A program made the translations under genes and the position numbers. 64,000 bases of DNA from Sipunculus nudus (Eukaryota; Annelida; Sipuncula; Golfingiida; Sipunculidae), in assembly GCA_026874595.1 (NCBI GenBank), contig CM049309.1:24743033-24807032 (forward strand), given 5' to 3'. The notes below the pieces were generated by a model. That model made no database searches. It was not told the DNA's origin and saw nothing but the letters and a program-made list of their open reading frames with translations. Shown piece by piece: positions 1 through 14,300 of the stretch; positions within the stretch are counted from its first letter, which is position 1; the number at the start of each line of letters is the position of its first letter.

Positions 1-73
1 TCATAATTGACGACCTGGTCATATAAAAAATATTGGATTATTGCTTAGCATAATTGGGAAAGATCAGTCTAAC

Positions 74-287
74 CTGCATTTAAGGATACGTGCGTGCTCT
101 TCAAATTCACTGGAGGGAAAGGTCGAGTGACATCACCAAGGAACACGGTGTTTCTTATCAATCTACGTAATTGAAGACCGGGACATTTAAAAGCTGCTCG
201 AGCACAAGCGTTTAACACATTCACTGCCAAGCCCATGTTCACCCCCAGTGCCAGGGCCATACACAGGGACCCCAGCAGCCCCGAGAG
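74..287 (-). CDS. putative internal exon of an unidentified membrane protein
   Basis: An open segment of 214 nt between a possible acceptor (ccactgcag, exon from 287) and a possible donor (aatgcag|gttaga, exon to 74). It is clearly richer in GC than its surroundings. It encodes a hydrophobic stretch of about 25-30 residues (GLLGSLCMALALGVNMGLAVNV is its core) that looks like a transmembrane helix, then a basic stretch (LQLRRLIRN) and a polar tail with PFPPVN. I do not recognise the family. The donor is non-optimal, the acceptor lacks a long pyrimidine tract, and no second exon is visible in the window. If real, the gene is transcribed in the same direction as KEAP1 and lies downstream of it. 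Confidence 0.35.
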
Positions 288-342
288 CTGCAGTGGTACC
301 AAGACTAGGTGCTAATTACCTGATAAGAAGGTGTATATTTTG

Positions 343-375
<33 letters not shown>

Positions 376-400
376 ATATATAATATATATATATATATAA
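343..400. repeat. (TA)n microsatellite
   Basis: Almost uninterrupted TA dinucleotides with a few TAA interruptions. Confidence 0.9.
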
Positions 401-1060
401 TATCACTATATTCTGATATACACTAGTATTTCAGTATTGGCCCAAGTTATGTTTACCCCTGATCTTAGTATGCTGGCCTGACCTTCATCATGTTTCTGTC
501 ATCATGTTCTTATTTATGAACATTTAAACAGGTCCTTATTTAGATTCAGATCAGTGATCTCATGTATTTTTGGACACAATTTTAGACTGACATCATCCTT
601 ACATTACAGATATAAACTTAACAAGAGATAAGATGAGCTGCAGTGGAACTCTGAAGAAGAAAATAGCCATAATACCTCTATTTCTTCACCACAATTATCA
701 GGGGATATGAAACTACTGGTTTTCAGTGTGACACCAGTTGATCTGGCCAAGTGTTACTACAGCAAACTGCTTGGTTTGCCCTAGAGAATTGACAGTTTGT
801 ATAAGACTAAGGCATTTACAGGCTCTAAGATTCAAAAGAGCAAGCATTTCTGATAGTCAGTTCTTATATCTGGTACACTTAATTAACTACTGCGTAACAG
901 GTATCAAACTTTCTGGTACCCACTCAAGAGTCTGTAGTTATCATGTAGATTTCACTGAAATTACATTACATAGTGAAATTACACTTTCTCAAGTGTGTTA
1001 ACCATTACATGCAAACAAATATAAAATTCATTTTCTTGCACTTCAGCCATGATTTTTATA
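401..1060. other. non-coding stretch, nothing recognised
   Basis: AT-rich sequence without splice-flanked open frames or repeats that I recognise. An 87-codon open frame at 738-1001 (+) has no recognisable motif and is probably chance. Confidence 0.5.
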
Positions 1061-3397
1061 ACAAGGCCTAAAGGCCTAATGCGAACCTGTGCATTGAGAA
1101 ATACACCAGGTATAATGCTTCAATGCTGGACCATGTATATGATGGATATGAACAATGCAAGTACTTAACATTTTGAATAAGAAACAATTACACAAACATC
1201 ACTGCTGGAATTCTGGCATGGGTGCACACAACACTAAAAAGATTGTAGCTGGCACCACCAGTCTTGTATACAAAGAAGCTTCCAGGGATATTTACATATG
1301 CCCAATTTCAGACTGATATATCAAACTCCTCCTGAGAAAAACGCAGGGACACACACCATGCAAAAGTCATTGTAGGTGGCGACAACTGTCTTGTGAGCGA
1401 AAAAGCCATCAAAGACACATAGGCAGGTCAAAATATTAGGCCAATACATCAAACTTACCTTTAGTCTGATGCATTGGGCTGACCAGGCTTAGGTGAGAAA
1501 GGCAGTTGCCCCGAGTGAACTGTGACAAATTGCTTGCTCAGGCTACTGCACTGAGTGAACTCTTGACCAGCACCTGGCTAGACTGAGTGAAATTTTGACC
1601 TGTACCTGGCTGCACTGAGTGAACTCTTGACCTATTGCATAATCTGACACAGTTGGCAGTCTGCCAAAGCTATAAATAGATTCAGGCTCAACTATGGTGC
1701 CAAATATGATGCAGTGAGCAGTCTTCCAAAGCTATAAATAGAATGCAGCTACTGCACTGAGTGAACTCTTGACCTCTACCTGGCTGCACTTCTTCCAATC
1801 CTGGCACTGTGCCAAAACTATTTATAGAGCTGACATCATCTTGGCTAATGGCCAACATCAAGGCACTGGCAATCTGCCAATGGTAAACCAAGTGCTGCCA
1901 TCTGTACACAAAAGTGGTCCCTACTTGAAATAACTTTGAAATTTATTTTCCCAACACGAAATGCTTTTCAGCTGTCTTTTTTATAAAAAAAAGAAATCAG
2001 GAATATATGTTAAATTATTACAGATGCATACTGAATGCAAAATTAAAATACAGATATATCTCATTGATGGCAAATTCTTGAATTAAGTTGAGTAGGGATA
2101 CCAATAATTTATAATCCACTCACAGTTGTCTTTATATAGCCATAGAGAGCTGAATATCCATGATTGTAACATTGCCTGGTATGATTAAAAAACTGAAATC
2201 ATTAATCTAAATTTTTTAAAAGCTTTTTAAAAAACTTTCTTGTCAATATTAACCAAAGATAACCTGAAATCTAAATGTCTAGTGGCATGATGTAATAGAT
2301 GCTGATAAACTGGTGCCAGGCTAGATGTAACAGCATAACACAGCTAACATATATGGTAAAATGACTCAATTCAATCTCCATCATTCAGCCAAAAATAATT
2401 CATGTGGAACCATTAATGACAATTATTATAAGAATTATTGTAGGGATTATTCTTGTAAAATATTTAACAAACTGGCTTCGGTGGCATCAGTCGAAAAATG
2501 TTTCGCAGGTTTATAACTCATAAAGGAAGATACAGCAAACTGGCTAAGTTCAACTTCCTGTAACTCAGCCAAAAAGCACTGAACCAAAACCATTTGAACA
2601 AACTTGAATTATCACCATCTGAGGATAATTAATGTGTGAGATTTAAGAATTTGGCCCAGTGGTTTTTGAGAAGAAGATCTTTGTAGCCACTGAGCCAAAT
2701 GGGCTGTTATGGCATATGACTAAATTCAGCTTCCCATAACTTGGCCAAATGTCACTGAAAAGAAACCATTTGAACAAACTTCAGAAAAAACTACCCTAGG
2801 ATCATTTCTATGCGATATTAATCATTTAGGCCATATGGTTTCAGAGAAGAAGTTTTTTGTAGCCCTCAGTGTGAAACAGGCACTGATGACCCCCGTACAA
2901 TAAAGGCCAATGCAGGTGGCGCCACCAATACCTCAATTTCAGATTTGTCCTATGTATCCAACATTGGCATAAAATTTGGTGATGATAGCTCCAGCCTTTT
3001 CTGAGATTTACATTTTAATATGCTTTTTTGCACAGTTAACAAAGTTCAACCTCCTGTAACTCGGCCAAAAATCTCCGAACTGGAACCATTCGAACAAACT
3101 TGAGAAAGATTGTTCCAGGGATCATTACTGTGAAATATTGGACAATTTGGCTGGACAGTTTCGGAGAAGAAGATTTTTAAAGCTTTTTTAGCTTTTTCCC
3201 TATAAAATCTAAGAAAATGCAGTTAGAAAAAAAATAAACAAAATCCGATATAGTTTTTTGGATGACTGATTGTTTGCAAATAATTTGGTGATGCTAGCTA
3301 CTGCCGTTTTTGAGATAGCTATGGTTAACGTACAGACGACGCACCACGCACGACACATGACGCCGCACCATCGCATAAGCTCACAGGTTCGCTAAAA
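1061..3397 (-). mobile_element. family C Helitron/Helentron-like non-autonomous element, copy 1
   Basis: The left end is ACAAG followed by a GGCCT-based hairpin (1061-1078), then GCGAACCTGTG at 1081-1091. The right end has the exact inverted copy CACAGGTTCGC at 3382-3392, followed by CTAAAA. The interior holds a tandem motif around GCACTGAGTGAACTCTTGACC variants (about 1545-1770) and one exact GGTGGCGCCACC palindrome at 2915-2926. A long diverged copy lies at 42382-44532. No transposase or Rep/helicase frame is present. The strand is set by taking the hairpin end as the 3' end, as in Helitrons; that orientation is inferred. Confidence 0.65.
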
Positions 3398-4774
3398 ATA
3401 ATAATCCAATGAACACCTGGAAACAGTGAAGGCTGGAACCTATTTCACTACATTATATACACACACCTAACCTTCAGATTAAGGTCATTAGGTTCACACC
3501 AAAACAAAGGACAGGTGTCACACTGGGTATTGTGAAATTTGATTATAAGAAAATTATGTGCAAATAGCATGTGACACTGAATATGTCTAATTCAGAGTGA
3601 GCTATGTCGTTACTGGACTAAACTGGGTTTGAAACACCATAGACACTAGCAGATGTTTGATCTCAAAGTCAGGCAAAAGTTTGTTTAAATATGATAAGGT
3701 GCCCCAGAATATTTTTTAGGAAATATGATTGCACCAAAAAACATGAGAGACTGCTAATGACTGGATTCCCAAAGTGACTGGAAGGTTTCCCTCTCATGTA
3801 CTATTTTAAAAGATTTAAAGAAAAATAATCCAAATAACAAAGTAATTACCACAAGAAACACTAGATGCACATATTTAAGTAATGCCTTGCCTTATCAAAA
3901 AATAACAGAAAAATCTGTTCCATATTCATTGGATGATAACTTGGTAAAATACAGATCACATTACACACAGTAACTGTACCAGTGTGTAGTAACCCAGTTA
4001 ATATGTTTTTTTATTAATTATCAACAGTGATTTGAAACACCCTTTACTTATAAGTTATTCAATTTTTATATCCCCCTAAATTCTTAGACAACAAAGACAC
4101 AGACCTTAACATTTCAAATGTTGATTTTTAAAATATCCACTAATCTGAACATAAATTTTCTTTAATCGGGGGTATATTGAGATACAATTAGTTATACGAG
4201 TAACCAGTGTTTAATACACATCACAGATCCTCTGTCTCTGCATCATCCTGATTAGCAGACTCTGTTACTACAAATGTCCACAAATACTTGGCAGGATATC
4301 TTATACAATACACCCATCAAACAAGTGACCAAGAGATCAGATGACTTACAGACAGCTGAGCTAAAAACTGAGAAATTCCTAACTCACTGATATTTTAAAA
4401 AGAAAATTAATTTATTCAGATGTGATAATTCCACAAATACATTAAAAAGATCAATATCATATTTTATACCATGCTCACTGTTTGTTTCTTTTGCACATCT
4501 TAAATACTGTCACATTTGAACTAGTAACATTTTAAGAAGGAACAAAATCCTAAGAGCTCGAAGTTCCATAGTACATATTTTAAAACACATATTAGACCAG
4601 CTTTCTACATTATGAAAACAATGCTTTCCTTATACGTAGCTTACACTTGACAAGATGAAACCTTGCCTGCACGACTCATAATCACAGGCTCTCACTGAGC
4701 AACTGTTATGGTATCATACGGCAATATCTATTGAAATCCATGGCCCTATTACTTAGAAATAACATAATTAAAAA
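3398..4774. other. non-coding stretch, nothing recognised
   Basis: AT-rich intergenic sequence with many stops in all frames. No repeat from the rest of the window was recognised here. Confidence 0.5.
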
Positions 4775-6021
4775 CTAGAATAAGGGTAGTCCACAAGCGA
4801 CTACTTGTAACTGCCAAATTAGAGGCATGGGTAGAGTAAGGCTTTAAAGTTTCCTGACAAAATAAGGCTGAAATGTCATAACTTCAAATCTGTGGCATCA
4901 GTGGTGCCAATTAAACTCCTTATTTATGTGCAATTGTCACCAAAAATAGATCTACAGATGGATACACCATGCAAAATTTCAGGCGGAGATACAAATCCAC
5001 AACTGAGAAAAGTGCATCAATGTATTCTATAAACCAGAACAGCAGGTGGTGCCACCTGTCTGGCCTACAACAAAGCTATCCAAGGCAGTTAAAAACATGC
5101 CAAATTTAAGACTGACACATCCATCCACTCCTGAGATATGAGCAATTTTTACCCAAAGCAAACGGAGATGGACATCACTCGAAAACATTTGCAAATGGCG
5201 CCATCACTCTTGATACAAGATGGAGATGTCTAAGATCTATGAACATGCACAATTTCAGGCCAATATGGCAAACCACTCCTGAGGAAATGGCATCAATGTA
5301 CTCTACGAAAACAGAAAGGTAGGTGGACCCACCTGTCTGGTCTATGAGAATACTATCTGAGATGGATGAACATGCAAAATTTCAGACCAATAAATTTAAC
5401 CAGTCCTCAGATATGAGCAATTTTCAACCTAAGCCAAAGTGAGGATGAATGCAACACAAGAACGATCCAAGATGGGACCACCTGTCTTTAGTAGGAGATG
5501 GAGGTTTCCAAGATCTATGGACATGCACAATTTTAGCCAAATATGACAAACCACACCCGAGAAAAGGGCAATAATTTATTCTACAAAAACACAAAGGTAG
5601 ATGGTGTCACCTGTCTGGTCTACAAGATAGATGGACATGCCAAATTTTAGACTAATACGTTGAACCACTCCTGAGATATGAGCCATTTCCACCCAAAGAA
5701 TATGCACAGATAGACACTACACAAGTCTGAAGTATGAGATGGAGAGATCCAAAATCTAAGGACATTTAAAATTTCAGCTCAATACATTGAACCACTCCTA
5801 AGATATTGGCTATTATCACAAAGACATCCAGATTCATTTAAAGGATTGCAGGTCACGCCAACTTTCTTTGTTAGGCACAACTACTTAGGTGAGCGAATAA
5901 CTCTGCCAGGTTCTAAAAGATTGGTCGAAGGGTCTTGGAGCAGTTCTCAGGAAATGAATGCCGCAGCGGTGGAAGCTGGTGAAAAACTGGTATCCACAAA
6001 ACTTTGTTTTGACAGATACAA
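4775..6021 (-). mobile_element. family A Helitron-like element, copy 1 (old)
   Basis: The left end is CTAGAATAAGGG with the degraded hairpin AGTCCACAAGCGACT; the right end reads TATCCACAAAACTTTGTTTT and ends in GATACAA. The core is a diverged tandem series (about 5040-5790) of segments such as GGTGGTGCCACCTGTCTGG that recall the shared palindrome. In the minus orientation the element ends in hairpin plus CTAG, the Helitron 3' signature. No protein-coding capacity. Confidence 0.7.
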
Positions 6022-6200
6022 AAATAGCATACCGGCCAGAATCTGGATAAAACCCTACTGAAGAATACCTTTGTATGAAGGTTCATTTTACTTATGAGAC
6101 ACACATCCCCATGAAAATTAACATGATAAATTTTGTTCATAAATGCAGAAAGGATGAAAAACATAAAATGAATGAAAGGTTGATGGGGTGAATGAATATA

Positions 6201-6222
6201 TCTATATATATATATATATATA
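6201..6222. repeat. (TA)n microsatellite
   Basis: A short TA run. Confidence 0.8.
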
Positions 6223-6787
6223 ACCTGGACACAGTATTGATAGCATGGTGTAAACAGCATGTGACCTGTGTTGTCTTGCCGTCACTGCTGTCATGTTCTT
6301 GTTAATTACACAGGGCCGGCCACTGTTCCTTGTTAGCTACAGAAGGTGGATTGTTACGAAATGTGTGCATGAAGCCAGTGTTAAGATGGAGCAGGCCGTA
6401 GACCACAGGACAGCTCACTACAAAGGAAGAACAGTCAGAAGGTTAGTGGATCAATAGTGTGTACAGTCAAACACACAAACACATACACTTAAGCTGTATC
6501 TCCTATGGTTTCTTCCTTACATATATCCTAGTCTCATGAACAATTTTATTTTCAATCCCATGTTTTATTTAACTGTGTAAAAATTAGAAAAGAGAGCATG
6601 TGGTACAAAGTTAACATTAAATACTCTGTAGTATTAGCGAACAAGATCTTCATTTTTTGTTTTTCAAAACAGACTTCTCCTGTTCTTTACTGATTTTCCT
6701 TTATCACATCAGATTTTTACCATTTACCTTTAACTAAGAAAGATAGGTTTTCTACTCTTTTTATGTTTGTAAGTTTTAAGTCAAACA

Positions 6788-7787
6788 ACAAGTGGTCCAT
6801 GGGCCATGACACTCAGCTGAATTCAAGGAACCTTGAACAATTGGTAACCTACCTCTGAGAGTGCTCAAAATCATGCATTTTGCCAATAGACCTTATATAT
6901 AGGTTACAGTGACCTTATTCTACATCTAACTGCTACCATTTGAGCCAATCTGACTAACAGAGTGTTAAAGTCACATTTTTTTCACATATCTTGAAGGATA
7001 TAGGTCACTATGACCTAATTTCAGGCTTCCAAGAAGATTCACATAGGACCTCCCTAGATGTAAAATTAGAAGATCCTAGGTCTAGAGCTAAGATTCCTAA
7101 TGTACAGAATGCCTGATGGGGAATGCGGACAAATTCGCTTTTGACTAAATATGAGGAGATTCCTTATGCACTGATCGGGCAGGTAGAATGTGAATCTGGC
7201 AAAACGAATCTCTACATCATACATGTAGTGATATTTGTCAGTTCCACATAGAATCCAGGGGCATTATATAGAAAACATGCATGCTGCCATGCCAGAACAT
7301 ATGAAGGTTCTCAACACGCATTTGGCATGCCACATTCTATACATAAGGAATCTTAGCTTAACTGTGCAGTTTGTGCCCTATTATCAGCCACACTGCTTCA
7401 TTTGAAGTTCTCAAAAATAGAGGAAAACAAGATGTGTAAAAAAAATGGCAAAATATGGGTGGTGTCACTGGTCTGCAGGAACTGATTTAACACTCAAAGA
7501 TGCAATATGCATGCAAAGAATCATGGCAATCAATACATCAGTTATTCAGATACTGGAGCTTTCATATCAAATTTTTAATTATTCTAGGGATTACTAGGAG
7601 CCCCATAGCTCGGAGGATATGGGTAACAGAGACCTTATTTCAGGTCCAAGGAGTTTTTTCATGGACCTCCCTGGATGTCAAGTTAGAAGATTCTAGGTCT
7701 TTCAATTATGGTTTGTTCCCTGTCAACTGACGACAGACAAAGAGTAATCACTATAGCTCAAATGACTTTTAGTCAGCTGAGCTAAAA
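6788..7787 (-). mobile_element. family B element, copy 1
   Basis: The left end is ACAAG plus a hairpin around GGTCCATGGGCC, followed by CTCAGCTGA. The right end is TCAGCTGAGCTAAAAA (7773-7788). GCTCAGCTGA and TCAGCTGAGC are exact inverted subterminal repeats in better-preserved copies. The core holds the phrases common to all B copies (CATGCAAAGAATCATGGCAA, GACCTCCCTGGATGTCAAGT). It lies just downstream of the KEAP1 3' end. Confidence 0.65.
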
Positions 7788-7931
7788 ACTGGGCTGACAC
7801 CATTTAAATTTATTTGTTGTCACATAACTCAAGAAACAACAGTCATAATTCAGTGTTCTGATATGGTTTCTACATATATGGAATAAAAAGGATCACCATT
7901 TCCTGTTTAGTAGACTTTAATATCAGCAAAT

Positions 7932-7979
7932 TTTATTTAATGAAAAAGGCATCTTGTTATTGAGGTAGGACTTTTTATT
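7932..7979 (-). promoter_or_regulatory. candidate KEAP1 polyadenylation signals
   Basis: Two AATAAA hexamers read on the minus strand (plus-strand TTTATT at 7974-7979 and 7932-7937), about 180-230 nt past the KEAP1 stop. Either could end the 3' UTR. Such hexamers are common in AT-rich DNA, so this is a prediction from position only. Confidence 0.4.
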
Positions 7980-8160
7980 AGGGTAAGATTTTTCAAGAAA
8001 TTAAACACAAAAGCCAAGGGAGAATTAATGAGGACTTTCTGGTATTCTTCCAAATATACAACAAATTAAGAATTCATGGAAACACTGAACATAAAAGTTC
8101 ATGATTGTGCTATCACATGTCATAAGCTGACCATTGTATGATAATGACGCATAAAAATAA

Positions 8161-8300
8161 TTACTTCATGCATGGTTCAGGGCCAACAGCACATCCATGT
8201 CCGCTGCGTCCACATGTCATCCCACACACTTCTCTCCACTCATCTCGGTCAGGATCATAACACTCTACACTGTTCAGGAAGTCATTCCCATCATAACCTC
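8161..8300 (-). CDS. KEAP1: KEAP1 exon 5: last Kelch blade and C-terminus
   Basis: A 140-nt coding segment after the acceptor ttttttttacag. It completes Gly533 and encodes residues 534-578, with TAA at 8163-8161. GGYDGNDF holds Tyr535 and Phe540 (human Y572, F577); CGRSGHG holds Ser565 (human S602). The end, EPCMK, keeps the equivalent of human C613 (C576), but the protein stops two residues later, so the human tail carrying C622 and C624 is absent. Confidence 0.95.
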
Positions 8301-11300
8301 CTGTAAAAAAAATTCCCTTATAAATTAAGGCACAAACCCTCAAATTTTTATACAAGAAGATGCCTCTGAGTGCCCTAATCATTTCTCATGTTACATGATC
8401 AGCTTTGGTTGGTAGTTTAAATTTTACTGAACACACATAATGAAGCAACTTTTTTACATATTGTGAATTTTAACAATTACATATGATATGAAAGCTAAAT
8501 CAGGTATTTCTGGGAGGGATATCTGTAACATACAGCAATTTAACTAGAATACTGATAGTTGACAAGCGACTACGTGTATCAGCCAAAAATTTTGGCCAAA
8601 TCGGTCAAATGGTTCCCAAGATATGAGCTTGGATGTCTGCAGCGTAAACTAGAATGTAGGTGATGCCACCTGTCTTAAAATCAAGAAAGCTGTCCAGGAT
8701 GTATAAACCTGCAAAATTTAAGGCAGATATGTCAAACCACTGCAGAGATATGAGTGATTTTATCCTACGGCAGACAAACAGATAGACCCCATGCAAAAAT
8801 GGTTGCAGGTAGCGCCACCAGTTTTGGGTAGGATTAAGAGCTATGTGAGATCTATACACATGCAAAATTTTGGCCCAATCCGTCAAATGGTTCCCGAGAT
8901 ATGAGCTTGGATGTCTGCAGTGTAAACTAGAATGTAGGTGGCGCCACCTGACATAAAATCAAGAAAGCTGTCCAGGATGTATCAAAATGCAAAATTTTAA
9001 GCAGATATGTCAAACCAGTACCGAGATTTTATCCCACAGCAGACAAACAGACGGACGCTGTGCAAAAATGGTTGCAGGTGGCTCCATCAGTTTTGCGTAT
9101 GATAAAGAGCTATGTGAGACCATACCCATGCAAATTTTCAGTAAGATGCATCAAACCACTCCCAAGATATAAGCATGGATGTCTTGAGCGTGAACATGAA
9201 TGTAGGTGGTGCAACCTGTCATAAAATCAAGAAAGCTATCAAGGATGTAAACGTATGCCGAATTTCAGGTAAAAAAATAGTCAAACCACTGCAGAGATAT
9301 GAGTGATTTTAACCCTAGGCAGACGAACAGATGGACACTGTGCAAACATAGTTGCAGGTGGCGCCACTAGTTTTTGAATATGTCATAAAGCTCTCCAAGG
9401 GCTAAACTTGGACAAAATTTTTTTTCCTGATCGGTCAAACAGAAACAGATGCATAAATGGACACTGGGCAGAGAGGAAAGGTCAGAGGTCAAAACAAAAT
9501 CAGGGCGCAGCAGTTCACGTGACCAGAACATAATCCTGGGTTTCATAAAATTCCGCCCAGCAGTTACGGAGGGGTTCTCTGGACACCTATGCGGTGGCTG
9601 CGGCGGTGGGCTGAAAACATAGTATCAGCAAAACTCTGTTTTGGCGGATACAATTAAAGCAGTAGATCTACTGCAAGCTTCAGCAGTAGATCTACTGCAA
9701 TTGAAGAATTCAAGTCCAGTTCTTGTTACATCATCTACTAGCATACTACTATTCAAACATCTGTCACTGATGAGAAGCAGAACTGGGGAAGCAGAACAGT
9801 AACTACAATGAATGTTACTTTTTTAATGTACATATCATAGTACATTTTAAACTTACCTAGGGCATACAATTTGTCTCCAATATGAGCAACACTAAGAGCA
9901 CTTCTTGGATGATGCATGGAGGCTATGAACTCCCATTGGTTGGTTTCCGTGTCGTAGCATTCTACTGTTGTCAGCTGGTTCGTGCTGTCATAACCTCCAA
10001 CAGCATAGATATACTGATCCATCGCACAAACCCCTGTACAAATGAAACACGCAAAAGAATAGATTATCTCTAGAGATGATACTTGTGACTGATACACTTA
10101 CACCAATACAAATTTGTATTAATTCTTCTACTGCTGTCCTGTATACAACAGTAAATAATGTTAGATCACTGTGCTATACAATCCAAGCCAGTTTTGATCA
10201 ATGCTGTTTACTTGATTAAAACAACACCTTTATGTAGCTAAGAACTAAAGATCTGAAATACATGAGACCAGACTAGCATTTGCAGCATAGATCATCAGAG
10301 TGCACCCTAATTTTTCTGTCACTTTTATCAAATCTGAGAATTAATTTGAAATATCATATTGTGTCTATAACATTTCTTAAGAATTACTTGTTAAGGACCA
10401 GAATAGGCAAAGTTTGTTCTTAAATATGAAGCGGACTATTTGTTAGCTCAGCTTTCACAGAAGAGAATGACTTTGAAAGTCCCAGTGAGTCACAAGTTTT
10501 ATATGGACTAAATAATTTGCCTCTTACAGTCAGCTGAGGTTTTTTCTTCCTGCTTAAAAAATATTTTTTTTTTAATTTTCAGCATGTGCTACATTATTGT
10601 AAATTGTATACTGAGTGAAAACCAAAATTACAGGTAAATTCTGGTGATTTGAGTCCAAAGGTTGGCACAATGTTCACTGATGGTGAGTTGCTTTGTCCTA
10701 TAAATAACTTTGGTGACTGGTACATGGCCTAATTGCTATACAAACGGGCATGGCACAGCCTGTAATAATGCAAGCAGTAATTCAGGCTTCTTACAGTGTC
10801 AAGTGCATACTGACAAGAACATTTTCATAAAAAAAATGATTCCATGACACAGAGAACACAAACCCCTGCCAATAACATTTACAAGAAATCTAATGATAAA
10901 TTTTACATCTGAGAAGTTGCTGAAGGGATTAACACTCACCTGATTTGGCCTCTTACTGAGGGCCACATCACCTATATATCATAATGGGTCCTAATTTTTT
11001 AGCTCAGCTGCCTGAAAGTCATCTGATCTATAGCAATCACTCTTCATCCATTGTCTATCTGGCTGGTCGTTAACAAGGCACAAATCATAACCGTTGGACC
11101 TAGAGACTTCTAACGGAACACCAATATAGGTCAATAAAAGATCTCTTTTGAAACCTGGAATGAGGTCTATTCTCTGAGCTATGGGGCTTGAACGAACCCC
11201 CACAATTATTAATCATTTGATCCAAAGCTCCAGTATCTTAATTACTAATGCACTGATCCCCATGATTCATTGCATGCATATTGTTAATGGAGTGTTCCAT

Positions 11301-14300
11301 CAGTTCCTGCAGACTGGTGATGCCACCTGTATTTTTCCCAATTTCTATGCATTTTCTTCCTCTATTTTATAGACCTTTGAAGAGGCGGTCCTCCATTTAC
11401 AGGGCACAAAATCGTTTAGGACCATGAAAAATCTCTTTGGAAACCTGAAATTAAGTCTCTTGTTACCCATACCCTCTGAGCTATTGGGCTGGTAAATATC
11501 TCCCAGAAAAATCATAAGTTTGATACAAAAGCACCAGTAGCTGAATAACTAATGCATTGATTGTCATGATTGTTAGGATACATATTGATCACTGAGCATT
11601 TAATCAGTTCCTGCAGACTAATTGCACCACCTGTATTTTCGATTATTTTACACCTTTCTTTACTTTGTGACCTTCAAATGAAGCAGTCTGGCTGTTAAAA
11701 GGGCACAAACTATAACCCCTAGACCTAGAATCTTCTATCTAACATCCAGGGAGGTCTTAGGCAAATCTCCTTGGACACCTGAAATTAGGTCAAAGTGACC
11801 TATATTCTGCAAGATATGTGAAAGAACATGATTTGAGGACCCTATACAACAGATTTGCATGATTTTTTACAGTTGGACCTTGATTTCTAATTTCTAACTT
11901 CTAATTTGATTAAGATCCAGGGAGGTTCCTGTAAAAAAATCCTTGAAACCTGCAATAATGTCACTGTGACCTATATTCTGCAAGCTGTGTGAAAGAACAT
12001 GATTTGAACATGAACTATTTGTCAGATGGGCACAAATGGTAAAAGCTGGACATATAGTGAGGTCACAATGTTTTTATTATGAGTAAACTTAAGATATCCA
12101 AAGATATGTTATGGTGATCAAACTTAAAAACATGGAACACTGAAACTTAATTAAAAACTAGAATACGGGTAGTCGACAAGCGACTACGTGTATCCGCCTA
12201 AATCAGAGTGGAACGGGTGAAGTGAGGCATGGATTGAGTGGCAAGGGGAAATAGAGTGAAGTGTTGCATATTAGTATGGATGTCTGCAGCCAAATTGTGT
12301 ATGTAGGTTGCGCCACCTACCACAAAATCCAGAAAGCCATCCAAGTTGTATACATATGCAAAATTTAAGGCAGATAAGTCAAACCACTACATGTATATGA
12401 GTGATTTTATCCCATGGCAGACAAATAGACGGGAGCTATGCAAAAAGGGCTGCAGGTGGCGCCACCAGTTTTGCGTATGATAAAGAGCTATGTGAGATCT
12501 ATACACATGCTAAATTTTGGCCCAATCGGTCAAACGGTTCCTGAGATATGAACTTGGATGTCTGCAGCGTAAAGGTGAACGTAGGTGGCGCCACCTGTCA
12601 TAAAATCGCTACGTGGCGGCCGCCGCGGCGGCGGGCTGAAAACATAGTATCCGCAAAACTCTGTTTTGGCGAATACAATTAGCTAAGGCAGTACAGAATT
12701 GGTTTATTATGAGTATAGTCAGCTGAGCTAGCAAAAGCACACAAGTGGTTTTGATATTAGGCAGTCCTTAAGTGTAAAAATATGTTTTCAATGGAAAAAT
12801 GAGAATTTTCCTTAATTTCTCCAACAAACAAAGTTGAAATTTGGAATCATAGGCCCAACGATTTCAAAACATGCAAGTCTGACGTGCCAGACCAACAGTG
12901 TCCTAGTTAAACAGTAAAATAAGTATCCATAGGTAGCTATATTGAAAAGTGCCTGTCTGTATCTTTATGTGCTCAATTAAGAGACTTCCAGCCTACATGT
13001 GGTTGATGGATGAAGTGTCTTTACTACAGCAGGGATGACTGGCATTGTTACAAACAGGTTAACTTATAACTGCATGTTACTGACATCTTTAATATACAGT
13101 TCTTGTCAAAACTGCTTATTCTCCTAATAGTCCCAATTATTCCAGCTGTCCAGATCAGTGGCTCTTTCCTTTTCACTTTCTTTGGAAGCAGCCATATGAA
13201 CAGAAAAAAAATGATCTTAACTAAATTTCTAGATCCAGTCAATTCTTAATTTACTATCATTTACTTGCTTCAGACCATACTGTGCACAAAAGTAAAAAAA
13301 AAAGGTAATTCCATGTCACTTTTCTACTGTTCAAAGAGATAAAGAAAAGTGAAACTGTAATCTATGTAAAGTTCTTTAAAAAAAGTCAAATAAAACATTG
13401 TCACCATCAGTTCAGACAAAATCAGGTATTCATGCAATGTTTCCGAGGTTTAACTTGTTGAAATACTAGCCTTATAGTTATGAATCTTGTGCTGAACATG
13501 CTGCTTTAAAACTTCTTCCTACCTGCCCCTGATCTCATGGTGTACATAGGAGCCACGTCTGCCCATTCATCATTTTCTGGATGATATCGTTCTACACTTC
13601 GTAGCCTGTTGAAACCATCGTATCCACCTACTGCATACATTAACCTATTGACAACAGCAACTCCTACACCAATACGTCTACTGGACATGGGAACCACTTC
13701 ATACCATCGGTCTTCACTAGGATCATACCTGTAGAAGTAGAAACACAGTACGTAATCAAACAAAATGATCAGGTCTCAGTAGGATAACTGGACACTATCT
13801 TGGACCAAACATCTATCGCCTGGACAGAATAATGGTTTTATTTTTTTAATTATTAAAACCCTTGATGAACTTGTCCCAGGTATTTAGAAATAACATGTGA
13901 TTTCTGACGGCTTAAATCTTAAAATTTGTTACACTTCCATGGTCACCAATCTTTTCTGTAACAGTACAGAGGATTCGAAACTCAACCCAAATAGAAATTA
14001 ACAAAAAGAATGAGGTGGTTTCAGTTGTATGAAAGTGATTTTTGCATGGATTGTATTGATATTCAATAGTCCAGGTCTTTGGCTGCCACTGTTTATTTGG
14101 TGGCCTGTTTGAGGATATTTGGAGAGACAGATAATGGACAAGGGATCAACAGATGATGTCAGCTGAGCTAAAAATGATATTTACCAGAATATCATGTGAA
14201 ATTATAGACAATCTTAAAAGATTTATGTCCCCTAATAACACAGAGTTATTTGTAATGACTGATAGTGTTACTATGTATACCTGCAGCTGGTGTTTGTAAT

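Noticed and set aside
5846-6260. 71- and 115-codon frames on opposite strands
   Set aside because: They overlap the right end of family A copy 1 and a TA microsatellite; no family resemblance.
6788-7787. Family B as a MITE or SINE
   Set aside because: Neither target duplications nor pol III boxes were seen; the inverted repeat is subterminal, with a hairpin at one tip, which fits Helitron-like elements better.
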